From NCBI RefSeq assembly GCF_014490725.1, contig NZ_JACOQL010000002.1, positions 620,001 through 684,000 on the forward strand: 64,000 bases of DNA, in the 5' to 3' direction. This document shows, piece after piece, positions 46,624-55,042 of this stretch. Both the position numbers and the translations under genes were made by a program. Source of the stretch: Paracoccus amoyensis (GTDB taxonomy: Bacteria > Pseudomonadota > Alphaproteobacteria > Rhodobacterales > Rhodobacteraceae). The notes under the pieces are model-generated. The model saw only the letters and a list, made by a program, of their open reading frames with translations. It was not told the origin of the DNA and did no database searches. The number at the start of each line of letters is the position of its first letter. Positions within the stretch are counted from its first letter, which is position 1.

Positions 46624-47466
46624 GTGGCCAAGTCACCAGGCAATATTTCCTATCTGAAAGCCGTTCCCGACGAACCGGCAGGGGATGAGTTCGACGCAAA
46701 CGCCATCCTGCAGCGCCGCGCGGACGAGGCGCTGATTATCGATGTGGACGGCTATGAAGGACCGCTGGATCTGCTGCTGACAATGGCACGGACTCAGAAG
46801 GTGGACCTGATGAAAATCTCGGTCCTGCATCTGGCAGAACAATATCTGGAATTTGTCGAACAGGCCCGCGCTTTGCGCATTGAACTGGCTGCCGATTATC
46901 TGGTCATGGCAGCTTGGCTTGCGTTCCTGAAATCGCGCCTGCTTTTGCCCCCCGATCCCGAAGCAGAAGGCCCAAGCGCCGAGGATATGGCCGCCCATCT
47001 GGCTTTCCAGCTGGAACGGTTGCAGGCCATGCGTCAGGCGGCAGCCCGCCTGATGGGGCGCGACCGTCTGGGCATCAACCGTTTTCAACGCGGCGCACCC
47101 GAAAGCATCGCACGCAAACGCCGCACCCAATGGCAAGCGGGGTTGATTGATCTGATGCGCGCCTATGCGCGGCTGAAAACCAAGGATGAATTTCGTCCCT
47201 ACGCCTTTGACCGTCAGGATGTCTATACGATGGAACAGGCGCTGGACCGTCTGCGCCATCTGATCGGCTTCGCGGGCGAATGGACGCAGCTGGTTGATTT
47301 TCTGCCTGATGGCTGGGAGGGGCAAGGCAAGCGCCGCCGCTCGGCCACCGCCGCCACCTTTGCCGCCTCGTTGGAACTTGCGCGGCAGGGCAGGTTGGAG
47401 ATACGGCAGGCGGAATCTTTCGCGCCGATCAGCTTTCGCATGAAACCCACGACCGAGCGCAAATAA
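46624..47466 (+). CDS. scpA: Segregation and condensation protein A
   Basis: Kleisin subunit of the SMC-ScpAB condensin complex. The protein has 280 residues from GTG 46624 (GGAGGCCAC upstream). N-terminal YEGPLDLLLTMARTQKVDLM binds the SMC neck and the C-terminal region binds the SMC cap. It is followed by scpB after one base. A 53-base gap separates it from nagZ. Confidence 0.95.
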   Translation: MAKSPGNISYLKAVPDEPAGDEFDANAILQRRADEALIIDVDGYEGPLDLLLTMARTQKVDLMKISVLHLAEQYLEFVEQARALRIELAADYLVMAAWLAFLKSRLLLPPDPEAEGPSAEDMAAHLAFQLERLQAMRQAAARLMGRDRLGINRFQRGAPESIARKRRTQWQAGLIDLMRAYARLKTKDEFRPYAFDRQDVYTMEQALDRLRHLIGFAGEWTQLVDFLPDGWEGQGKRRRSATAATFAASLELARQGRLEIRQAESFAPISFRMKPTTERK

Positions 47467-47467
47467 C

Positions 47468-48157
47468 GTGACCGATCTGACCCATAACGATCCCCCCGAA
47501 GCGGACGATCAGCCGACCGCGCCAGCCTTCCCTCCGCCCCCGATCGAGGAGCAGGAGCGGATGGTCGAGGCGCTTTTGTTTGCCTCAGCCCAGCCCATGT
47601 CCGTGCGCGACCTGTCCACCCGAATGCCCGCAGGTTGTGACCCGGCCGAGGCTCTGGTTGGGCTTCGCCGCCGTTACGAAGGCCGGGGGGTGTCGCTGGA
47701 ACGGATCGGCGATGCTTACGCATTTCGAACCGCATCCGATATGTCCTTTCTGATGCAGACGGAAACGGTGGAACAGCGCCGCCTGTCCCGCGCGGCCATC
47801 GAGACGCTGGCGATCATCGCCTATCACCAACCCGTCACACGCGCCGAGATTGAAGAAATTCGCGGCGTTGCGGTCAGTCGGGGCACATTGGATCAGTTGA
47901 TCGAAATGGAATGGGTCCGCGTCGGCCGCCGCCGCATGACACCGGGCCGCCCGGCGACCTTCGTGGTGACGGAAACCTTTCTTGATCATTTCGGCCTTGA
48001 AAGCGCCCGCGATCTGCCCGGCCTGTCCGAACTTCGCGCCGCTGGATTGCTGGAATCCCGCCCGCCCGCCGAGGGGCTGATGGTTCCGCTGACCCCTCAA
48101 CCCGATGAGGACGATGAATTTAGCGGCCCCGCAGACGATCTGTTCGAGGATGAGTAG
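47468..48157 (+). CDS. scpB: Segregation and condensation protein B
   Basis: Winged-helix kite subunit of SMC-ScpAB, 229 residues. The MVEALLFASAQPMSVRDLST and AIETLAIIAYHQPVTRAEIE segments (repeated winged helices) and GTLDQLIEMEWVRVGRRR are typical. It starts with GTG at 47468, one base after the scpA stop. The C-terminal acidic tail from about residue 200 is variable. Confidence 0.94.
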   Translation: MTDLTHNDPPEADDQPTAPAFPPPPIEEQERMVEALLFASAQPMSVRDLSTRMPAGCDPAEALVGLRRRYEGRGVSLERIGDAYAFRTASDMSFLMQTETVEQRRLSRAAIETLAIIAYHQPVTRAEIEEIRGVAVSRGTLDQLIEMEWVRVGRRRMTPGRPATFVVTETFLDHFGLESARDLPGLSELRAAGLLESRPPAEGLMVPLTPQPDEDDEFSGPADDLFEDE

Positions 48158-48160
48158 GCC

Positions 48161-48364
48161 ATGAACACGAACCAGCTTTTCAATATGTTTGGCCGGATGC
48201 TGACCCGTCATCTGATGAACTGGGGCACGAACAAGGCGATTGACCGGATGTCGAAATCCGGCGGCAAGACGCCCGCGCAGTCGGCGCAGAATGCCAAAGC
48301 AATGCGACAGAACAGCAAACGGATGCGGCAGGCCATCGACATGATCCGGCGGATGTCGCGCTAA
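48161..48364 (+). CDS. 67-residue hypothetical protein after scpB
   Basis: Small basic protein (MNTNQLFNMFGRMLTRHLMN start) starting three bases after the scpB stop, so clearly an operon member. It has an amphipathic N terminus with several methionines and a Gln/Asn/Lys/Arg-rich end with repeated MRQ and RRM; no membrane segment or known domain. I do not recognise the family. Its position next to condensin genes would fit a small DNA- or membrane-associated factor, but nothing else supports this. Confidence 0.78.
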   Translation: MNTNQLFNMFGRMLTRHLMNWGTNKAIDRMSKSGGKTPAQSAQNAKAMRQNSKRMRQAIDMIRRMSR

Positions 48365-48403
48365 ACGCTCGCTTTCCGCGACCGTGCGATATAGGGCAGC
48401 GTG

Positions 48404-49507
48404 ATGAGCGAGAATTTCGAGATTTTTCTGGTGGCGACGCCGGGGCTGGAAGCGCCCTTGGCGGCCGAGGTGCGCGACCTTGGCTGGACGCCCGAGGTGC
48501 AGCCGGGTGGCATCACCATTCGCGGCGGATGGCAGGATGTCTGGCAGGCAAATCTGACGCTGCGCGGCGCGACGCGGGTTCTGGCCCGCGTAGGCAGCTT
48601 TCGGGCGATGCATCTGGCGCAGTTGGACAAGCGGGCGCGGAAATTTCCCTGGGCGGATGTGCTGCGCGCTGACCTGCCCGTCAAGATCGAGGCGATCTCG
48701 CGGAAATCGAAAATCTATCATGCCGGTGCTGCCACGCAGCGGATCGAACGGGCGATTGCCGAGGAATTGGGCGCAACGATTGCCGCCGACGCGGCGAATG
48801 TCGTGAAGGTTCGGATCGAGGATGATCTGGTCACGATCAGTCTGGATACGACCGGCGAATCCTTGCACAAACGCGGCCATAAGGAAGCTGTGGCCAAGGC
48901 CCCCATGCGGGAAACCATGGCCGCCATGTTTTTGCGCGAAATGGGCTTTGACGGCACGCAGGCGGTGCTGGATCCGATGTGCGGATCAGGCACGTTCGTC
49001 ATTGAAGCGGCCGAAATTGCCGCAGGTCTGGCACCGGGGCGGACGCGGCAGTTCGCCTTTGAAAACCTTGCCAGTTTCGACCCGAAGGCATGGCGGAAGC
49101 TAAAGGATGCCGTGACGCGCCGTAACGCGCCACTGCAGTTCTTCGGCAGCGACCGCGACGCAGGCGCGATCCGCATGAGCCGGCAGAATGCCGAACGCGC
49201 AGGCGTGGCCGAGCTGACACGTTTCGATATCTGCCAGATCAGCGACTTGCAGCCTCCCGAAACCGCACCCGGCATCATTATCGTGAACCCACCTTATGGC
49301 GCGCGGATTGGGAACAAAGGCCCTCTTTACGGCCTTCACGCCGCCATGGGTGACGTGTTTCGCAGCCGGTTCAGCGGCTGGCGCGTGGGGATCGTCACCA
49401 GCGAAGCTGGGCTGGCCAAGGCCACCGGTCTGCCGTTCCAGCCGCCGGGGCCGATCATTGCGCATGGCGGGCTGAAGGTGCGTTTGTGGCAAACAGTCCC
49501 GCTGTAG
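48404..49507 (+). CDS. THUMP-domain RNA methyltransferase (RlmL/Trm-type)
   Basis: A 367-residue class I methyltransferase. The N-terminal about 160 residues contain a THUMP RNA-binding domain (VKIEAISRKSKIYHAGAATQ, LVTISLDTTGESLHKRGHK). The catalytic domain has AVLDPMCGSGTFVIEAAEIA and the N6/N2-methylation NPPYGARIG motif. The family includes 23S rRNA m2G2445 methyltransferase RlmL (N-terminal half) and related tRNA enzymes; the target nucleotide cannot be told from sequence. Either ATG 48401 or 48404 could start it. Confidence 0.9.
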   Translation: MSENFEIFLVATPGLEAPLAAEVRDLGWTPEVQPGGITIRGGWQDVWQANLTLRGATRVLARVGSFRAMHLAQLDKRARKFPWADVLRADLPVKIEAISRKSKIYHAGAATQRIERAIAEELGATIAADAANVVKVRIEDDLVTISLDTTGESLHKRGHKEAVAKAPMRETMAAMFLREMGFDGTQAVLDPMCGSGTFVIEAAEIAAGLAPGRTRQFAFENLASFDPKAWRKLKDAVTRRNAPLQFFGSDRDAGAIRMSRQNAERAGVAELTRFDICQISDLQPPETAPGIIIVNPPYGARIGNKGPLYGLHAAMGDVFRSRFSGWRVGIVTSEAGLAKATGLPFQPPGPIIAHGGLKVRLWQTVPL

Positions 49508-49561
49508 CATCGAAGCCGGCAAAATTTTTCCGGCGCACAAGCCCGTCGAGGGAACTGATCG

Positions 49562-50695
49562 CTAACCTTTTGCCCGCTGCGCTTCGTAATCCGCAGCGAT
49601 CTGCGCCAACGCATTGGTCATCCGTTCGGTCGCCTGCGGCGCGATGCGCGCGTGGCACGGGGTTCGCGCACAGATATCCCACCACAGGCGGTAATAGGGC
49701 AGATGGGTTGCCCTGATCCGGCCCTTTGTCGGCAGGACAAGCTCGACCCCGCCCGATTGACGCAGATGGTTTCCGGCCACCCGTTCCACCTCGGTCGTCA
49801 CGGCAAAGCGCATTGGTTTGGGAAGTGACCTGCCCGCATAATGAATGACCGCCGGATGCGGGACAGAGCGGTCTGGCAGATCGTAGGAGAAGCGATAATT
49901 ATACCGATGATGCGCGCGTGTATAATGACTGCCATGGGTCAGTGAGAACAGGCCCTGATCGCCAAAGCCAAGGTTCAAGCGGTTGCACGCCCATTCCGCA
50001 ACCTTGATGTAATCGCCAATCTCGACCTTGTCGCGGCGAAATTTGTCAAGATTCAAGACGATGGCTCCGCTGTTGATCAGCCCTTGCCCCACATGCTGGA
50101 TGACGGGTTTGGGCATGCCAAGCGCATGCGCACGTTGTGCGGACCCAATCAATAGCGGAGGGATATTCAGCGCCTCGCGGCAGGCGACCAGATATTTTCC
50201 CAGAAACGGGTGATGAAGCAACGGAACAAGATCGTCGACCACGACAATGTCCAGCGCATCCAGATAAATGACGCGCGTGACATCGCTGGGCAGATGCTGA
50301 TGGGCCACGAACCACAAAAACCGCGCGCTGTCCGGCTTTCCCCCCAGGACCTTTAGATTATCGAAGGCTGCCGGATCGGGAACTTGCACCTGTTGCAGCG
50401 TAATATTTCCCAGTTTGGTGCAAAAATCCGAAAGTGCTGCGATTTTTCGCGCCGGTATATTTTGATGAAGCAGCCAGAAATGGATGTCGTCCTTGGGGTG
50501 GGCTTCAGACAGGGACAGCAGCAGAACCTGCGTGACATCCAGATTGGGGCCAGCAAAGGACGTCATGACATCCAGCCTTGTTGGTGCGCGGTCCTTGTAT
50601 CGGCGCTGCAAATGCTTGTTCGCTTGGCTGGCCCAAATGCTGGGCAGCATTTGATAGTTGCGTTGAGCGAAAGACAGAAGGCGATTGGATGGCAT
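49562..50695 (-). CDS. GT8-type glycosyltransferase
   Basis: A 377-residue protein resembling family GT8 transferases: DVMTSFAGPNLDVTQVLLLS, the region with the metal-binding DxD motif RVIYLDALDIVVVDDLVPLL, and the acceptor-side QHVGQGLINSGAIVLNLDKF and LNLGFGDQGLFSL. These enzymes add glucose or galactose in lipopolysaccharide core synthesis. No signal peptide or membrane segment. Convergent with the RNA methyltransferase. The start at 50695 (MPSNRLLSFAQRN) is one of several possible; acceptor unknown. Confidence 0.8.
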   Translation of the reverse strand: MPSNRLLSFAQRNYQMLPSIWASQANKHLQRRYKDRAPTRLDVMTSFAGPNLDVTQVLLLSLSEAHPKDDIHFWLLHQNIPARKIAALSDFCTKLGNITLQQVQVPDPAAFDNLKVLGGKPDSARFLWFVAHQHLPSDVTRVIYLDALDIVVVDDLVPLLHHPFLGKYLVACREALNIPPLLIGSAQRAHALGMPKPVIQHVGQGLINSGAIVLNLDKFRRDKVEIGDYIKVAEWACNRLNLGFGDQGLFSLTHGSHYTRAHHRYNYRFSYDLPDRSVPHPAVIHYAGRSLPKPMRFAVTTEVERVAGNHLRQSGGVELVLPTKGRIRATHLPYYRLWWDICARTPCHARIAPQATERMTNALAQIAADYEAQRAKG

Positions 50696-50792
50696 GGAAT
50701 GGCTGCTGCGACTGGAATGAGAACGCCGTTCTGGCGTGTGCGGATAAAGGAAAGCCAAGAGTTGGCACCGGTCAATGCGTCATTTTGTTGTT

Positions 50793-51734
50793 TTAGATTA
50801 GCTTGGGCAATACATCGTCGGCGATGGCTTGCAAGGTTTCCTGGGCGGACCTTCCGGTGGGCGCGATATTCAGCAAGGCGTGATGCACGCCCATATCGCG
50901 CATATCCTGCAAAACACCGGTCAATCCGGTCGTCCCGGTCCGATAGCCAAGATCGATTTCTTCGACGGCGGCCATTGGATCGTCCAGCAGGTCAATTCTG
51001 AACGCCACGCTGAAGCTGCGGAACTGGCCTGTCGCGGTGCTGTCGACTGCGCGGCGCCACAGCATGTAACGGTCGCGTTGCACCTTGGCCGGGCGGTGAT
51101 AGGTGGCCCAGCCAGCGGCGTTACGGGCGATCCATTCCAGTGTCTGGCCGCCCGAGCCGATGGCCAGCATCGGAATATCGCTGGCTGCCGGTGGGCGCAG
51201 GTCGAATTGCGTCGCCGGATCGGCGGTTTTGCCCAAGATGCGCGGCGGGCGATCCAATGCGGCGGACAGTTCGCTCCAATGGTCGCGGTAAAGCTGCTTG
51301 TGATCCCTGACATCTTCGCCGAAGGCCGCGAATTCTTCGGGCCGGTCGCCCGATCCAAGGCCAAGGACAAAGCGCCCCGGGGCCAGTTGATCCAGCGAAA
51401 TGGCCGCCTTGGCGAGGTGCAGGGGATGGCGCAAGGTCAGCACGGTTGCGGCGGTCCCGATTGCGATGCGGTCGGTCGCCGAAGAAATCGCACCCAGCAT
51501 CGTGAATGGGTCGGGATGGCCGAAGGTTTCGGGATACCACGGCCCGTTCAGCGGCACATCGCGCACCCAGACGGCAGCAAAACCCAATTCCTCCGCCTGC
51601 GCGGCCAGTTCCACCTGCTGCCGAAAGTCGACATCATCCCCGTCTGCGCTGCGAATTGGCAGGACCAACCCGATTGAAATTCGGCCGTCGCGAAACAGCC
51701 TGTCCCGTGTGGTAAGGTTTTCGGTCACGGTCAC
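50793..51734 (-). CDS. LLM class flavin-dependent oxidoreductase
   Basis: A 313-residue luciferase-like monooxygenase: IGLVLPIRSADGDDVDFRQQ, the AQAEELGFAAVWVRD segment, LAPGRFVLGLGSGDRPEEFA and the GSGGQTLEWIARNAAGW region are typical of the F420/FMN-dependent family. The start is a GTG (51734 or 51728) with GGGGAAAGAA upstream; the frame continues open far upstream but that part is antisense to the RcnB-like gene and not real. The substrate is unknown. Confidence 0.87.
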   Translation of the reverse strand: MTVTENLTTRDRLFRDGRISIGLVLPIRSADGDDVDFRQQVELAAQAEELGFAAVWVRDVPLNGPWYPETFGHPDPFTMLGAISSATDRIAIGTAATVLTLRHPLHLAKAAISLDQLAPGRFVLGLGSGDRPEEFAAFGEDVRDHKQLYRDHWSELSAALDRPPRILGKTADPATQFDLRPPAASDIPMLAIGSGGQTLEWIARNAAGWATYHRPAKVQRDRYMLWRRAVDSTATGQFRSFSVAFRIDLLDDPMAAVEEIDLGYRTGTTGLTGVLQDMRDMGVHHALLNIAPTGRSAQETLQAIADDVLPKLI

Positions 51735-51764
51735 TTCTTTCCCCTTGATCGCCCCTTTGTGCCA

Positions 51765-51793
51765 AGAAAAAGGCGCGCCACCAAGGGCGCGCC
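51765..51793 (-). terminator. Terminator for the RcnB-like gene
   Basis: Inverted repeat GGCGCGCC / GGCGCGCC (51772-51779 and 51786-51793). On the minus strand it is followed by CTTTTTCTT, so it can stop transcription coming from the RcnB-like gene. Confidence 0.78.
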
Positions 51794-51819
51794 GAAGCAG
51801 GACTGCGATAGTCGTCTGG

Positions 51820-52260
51820 TCAGTTGGTAAAGGCGTCGATGAGATTAAGAACAGCCAGAACCCTGCGGGTATTGCTGTCGACGCGATAGATGTGGTTGTC
51901 ATCGCGGTAATAGTTCCAGCCCCGGCGTTCTTCCAGATGATAGCGGCCCGGATCACGAATGACGATATAGTCGCCGATCCGAAAATCATCGCCGACGCGT
52001 GGGTAATAATCGCGATTGCGCACCTGTCCCGGCGGAACGCAGGGCGGGTTCTTTTTCGCCAGACCGGGCGGACAGTTTGCAACATAGCGGCGATCATTGT
52101 CGCGATCCGCGCGATGTCCACGCGGCTGGTGAGGATTGCCGTTATGTGCGCCTTTGCCGTTTCCGTTTCCATTCCCGCGACCGGGATCCGCAAAGGCGGG
52201 CAGGGCCGTGCCCGTCGCCACCAGCACGACAGCGATTGTCAGATAGCGATGCAGTTGCAT
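51820..52260 (-). CDS. RcnB-like secreted protein
   Basis: A 146-residue exported protein. The N-terminal signal peptide has a hydrophobic core (YLTIAVVLVATGTALPAFA, cleavage after AFA). A glycine/asparagine/basic stretch follows, then CPPGLAKKNPPCVPPGQ with two cysteines, and a C-terminal RcnB-type domain with RIGDYIVIRDPGRYHL and WNYYRDDNHIYRVDSNTRRV. RcnB-like proteins are periplasmic and linked to nickel/cobalt homeostasis in some species, but most homologues are uncharacterised. A 15-bp tandem duplication lies directly upstream. Confidence 0.82.
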   Translation of the reverse strand: MQLHRYLTIAVVLVATGTALPAFADPGRGNGNGNGKGAHNGNPHQPRGHRADRDNDRRYVANCPPGLAKKNPPCVPPGQVRNRDYYPRVGDDFRIGDYIVIRDPGRYHLEERRGWNYYRDDNHIYRVDSNTRRVLAVLNLIDAFTN

Positions 52261-52269
52261 GGTTACGCT

Positions 52270-52299
52270 CCGTGAGTGTGTGGTCCGTGAGTGTGTGGT
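52270..52299. repeat. Tandem 15-bp duplication upstream of the RcnB-like gene
   Basis: CCGTGAGTGTGTGGT occurs twice without spacer, nine bases upstream of the ATG (on the minus strand the copies lie in the 5' leader). It probably arose by slippage and could influence translation or transcript stability. Confidence 0.85.
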
Positions 52300-52363
52300 T
52301 GTCCTCTAACACGCAACCAGATGAAATGGTTCAATCACAAGCCGGTGCCTGCGACGCAATTAT

Positions 52364-52394
52364 AAAAATGCCGCCCGGACGGGGCGGCATTTTC
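52364..52394. terminator. Terminator downstream of the AGCS gene
   Basis: Strong stem AAAATGCCGCCC / GGGCGGCATTTT with a CGGACG-containing loop; followed on the minus strand by TTATAATTG and on the plus by TTC. It probably ends the AGCS transcript and could also act in the other direction. Confidence 0.87.
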
Positions 52395-52412
52395 ATGGCA
52401 ATGGATCGCGGC

Positions 52413-53876
52413 TTAAGCCGGTTCTTGTTCGCCGCGCTTCCAGTCTTCCCAGCTTGACTGACCTTGCATGAAAGCCTCGATCTCGGCGCGGTTGGCTTCC
52501 AGCTTGGGATCGTGCTGCAGATAGAATTTGGTCTCGCGGGCGATCAGTCCCGACAGCAGCAGCAGGCCGATCAGGTTCGGAATGGCCATCAGCCCGTTCA
52601 TCACGTCCGAGAAGTTCCAGACCACGCCCAGCTGCATCGTGCAACCGACATAGACGATGGCCGAAAACAAGATGCGGAACGGCATGACACCACCACGACC
52701 GACCAGACGTTCGACATTGCGTTCGCCGTAATAGGCCCAGCCAAGGATGGTGGAATAGGCGAACAGGACAAGCCCGATGGTCACGATCCAATGCCCCCAC
52801 TGACCGGGCAGCCCATGGCTGAAGGCCTGACCGGTCATGATCGCGGCCGAGATCTGTTCCCCCGTTGCCGGATCAACCTCATGCCAGACGCCGGTGGTGA
52901 TGATGACCAGCCCGGTGCAGCTGACGACGATGATCGTGTCGATAAAGGTTTGCGTCATCGAGACCAGACCCTGCCGGACCGGATGCGTGGTCTGCGCCGA
53001 GGCCGCCGCGATGGCCGCGGATCCCATGCCGGATTCGTTGGAAAAGATGCCCCGTGCGACGCCGAACTGAACGGCGATCATGATGGTCGAGCCGATAAAG
53101 CCGCCAACGGCCGCGCTGCCGGTGAAAGCCTGACTAAAGATTTCGCCAAAGGCCGCAGGAACGGCGCTGATATTTACCAGCAGGATATAGAGCGCGCCCA
53201 GCACGTAAAACACGATCATGGCAGGAACCAGACCGGCGGTGACGCTGCCGATGGATTTGATCCCGCCAACCAGCACAACCAGCGTCAGGCCGGCCAGAAC
53301 CACCCCGGTCACCCAGCTTGGGATGGCGAAGCTGTTGGTCAGGTTCGACGCGATCGAATTGCCTTGGGTCATGTTGCCGATGCCAAAGCAGGCACAAACC
53401 GCGAAGATCGCAAAGCTGATCGCCAGAAACTTGCCAAAGCCGCCGGGAATGCCGCGTTCCAGATAATATTGCGGGCCGCCGTTCTTTTCGCCCGCGGAAT
53501 CCGTCGTGCGGAAGCGGACGCCAAGGAAAGCCTCGGCATATTTCGAGGCCATGCCCAGCAGCGCCGTGACCCACATCCAGAACAAGGCACCCGGACCGCC
53601 AGTGCTGATGGCGGTGGCGACGCCCACGATATTCCCGGTGCCGACGGTTGCGGCCATCGCGGTGGTCAGTGCCTGAAACTGCGAAATGTCGCCGTCATCA
53701 GTATCATCACTGCGCTTGATCAGGCCCAGCCGAAGCGCCGGCCACAGGCGCAGAAACTGAATGCCGCCCAGTTTCAGCGTCAGGTAAAGTCCGGTGCCCA
53801 GCAGCAGCGGGATCAGCAGATACGGCCCCCAGACGATGCCGCCGATCTTTCCCAGAAATGCTTCTAGATTTTCCAT
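52413..53876 (-). CDS. Alanine/glycine:cation symporter (AGCS family)
   Basis: A 487-residue inner-membrane transporter with about eleven helices that couples sodium (or proton) entry to uptake of alanine or glycine. Family signatures are GPYLLIPLLLGTGLYLTLK near the N terminus, FQALTTAMAATVGTGNIVGV, SNESGMGSAAIAAASAQT and WAYYGERNVERLVGR. The start MENLEAFLGKIGGIVWG at 53876 has AGGATAT upstream. The 226 bases between it and the GntR gene show no gene. Confidence 0.94.
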   Translation of the reverse strand: MENLEAFLGKIGGIVWGPYLLIPLLLGTGLYLTLKLGGIQFLRLWPALRLGLIKRSDDTDDGDISQFQALTTAMAATVGTGNIVGVATAISTGGPGALFWMWVTALLGMASKYAEAFLGVRFRTTDSAGEKNGGPQYYLERGIPGGFGKFLAISFAIFAVCACFGIGNMTQGNSIASNLTNSFAIPSWVTGVVLAGLTLVVLVGGIKSIGSVTAGLVPAMIVFYVLGALYILLVNISAVPAAFGEIFSQAFTGSAAVGGFIGSTIMIAVQFGVARGIFSNESGMGSAAIAAASAQTTHPVRQGLVSMTQTFIDTIIVVSCTGLVIITTGVWHEVDPATGEQISAAIMTGQAFSHGLPGQWGHWIVTIGLVLFAYSTILGWAYYGERNVERLVGRGGVMPFRILFSAIVYVGCTMQLGVVWNFSDVMNGLMAIPNLIGLLLLSGLIARETKFYLQHDPKLEANRAEIEAFMQGQSSWEDWKRGEQEPA

Positions 53877-54102
53877 ATATCCTCTCCCTCACGCAGCCGT
53901 TTTGGCAGCCATTTTGTATGCCCATGACGGCTGCGTTAACCTCTGTTGTCAAGGCGCAGCAGCGGTTCTTCCGAATGGCAGGACTTGACCCGGTTGATAT
54001 GACAAGGACCGGATGGCTGCGACTTTTCCATGGGACCGTCTTGAACGCCCTTTTGGGCGGGGGCGCAAGTCTTGGCGGGACAAAGATTATCTGGCGCGCG
54101 GA

Positions 54103-54753
54103 TCAGGAAATGCGGGCGAATGCCGCCATCACCGCCCGTTCTGATTTTTCCAGATAATCATCCAACATCAATGCCGCGCCCTTGGGATCGCCGGCCTGAA
54201 GCCGGGACAGAATATCGCGATTGCGCTGGATATAGGGGCCGTGCAGTTGTTCGGGGTTTTCCAGCAGACCGAATGCAAGCCTGAGTTCGACGATGATCTG
54301 GGCAAAGAAGGCCGACAGGCGGGGGCTGTCGCTAAGTGAGACGATGGCCGTGTGAAATTCCATATTCGCACTGCCAATCGCCCGCCAATCGCCTTCATCG
54401 CGCAGGCTTTCGGCGCGTTCGACGGCTTTTCTCATGCTGTCGACCGCTTCGTGCCTGTGCCATGCCTGTGCCAGCGCCGGAACTTCGATCAGGCGGCGGA
54501 CGCGGAAAATATCCAGAACGGATGCCATGGAGGGGGTCGCCACAAAAACGCCCCGATTGGGCTCGTGGCGCAGGATGCCTTCACGCGTCAGCAGGCGGAA
54601 CACTTCGCGCAGCGTATTACGGGAAATTCCCAACTCGGCCGCCAGCTTGGCTTCGGACAGGCGCTGACCCGGGGTCAACCTTCCACGGGCAAGCTCTTCG
54701 CGGAGGGTGGCCGCAGTCTCTTCGGCAAGGCTGGGAGATAGTGTCTGGCGCAT
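54103..54753 (-). CDS. GntR/FCD family transcriptional regulator
   Basis: A 216-residue regulator with N-terminal winged helix (LREELARGRLTPGQRLSEAK, LAAELGISRNTLREVFRLLT) and a C-terminal FCD effector domain with the metal-binding histidines in ANMEFHTAIVSL and LLENPEQLHGPYIQRNRD. It is divergent from the NRAMP-pxp gene cluster, so it is the likely regulator of that cluster, probably responding to 5-oxoproline or a related acid (inferred). Confidence 0.9.
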   Translation of the reverse strand: MRQTLSPSLAEETAATLREELARGRLTPGQRLSEAKLAAELGISRNTLREVFRLLTREGILRHEPNRGVFVATPSMASVLDIFRVRRLIEVPALAQAWHRHEAVDSMRKAVERAESLRDEGDWRAIGSANMEFHTAIVSLSDSPRLSAFFAQIIVELRLAFGLLENPEQLHGPYIQRNRDILSRLQAGDPKGAALMLDDYLEKSERAVMAAFARIS

Positions 54754-54929
54754 AATTCCATCCTGAATACCGTGCGATGATGGGCCGAAAGTGAATGGCT
54801 GATCAAGCGTTCCGCCGCGATGATTCGCGAATTTTGTCTATCTTATTGCGCAAACAAGCGTGTCTGATCTGGCATTTGAACATGCTGATGCGCAGAAAAT
54901 AAGCATATCATTCGGCATGTTTATGAAAA

Positions 54930-54966
54930 TTGTTCAACAAAATATGTTAAAATGACAAATAATTGT
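54930..54966. promoter_or_regulatory. Candidate GntR operators in the divergent intergenic region
   Basis: In the 289-base AT-rich gap between the gntR and NRAMP genes, TTGTTCAACAA (54930-54940) is a perfect 11-base palindrome and ACAAATAATTGT (54955-54966) has inverted ACAA/TTGT ends. Such TTGT..ACAA half sites are common for GntR/FCD regulators. Positions fit a control region for the pxp operon; there is no experimental support. Confidence 0.4.
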
Positions 54967-55042
54967 TGACTGATTGCCATGCTAAATTCACGTTGAAGCT
55001 ATTCGCTAGGCAACTTTCACCATTGCAGCAGGAGCATGACTG

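Noticed and set aside
50793..52193. Long version of the LLM oxidoreductase beginning near 52193
   Set aside because: The extra 150 residues are a repetitive shadow of the RcnB-like gene and cross its terminator; the family start fits GTG 51734.
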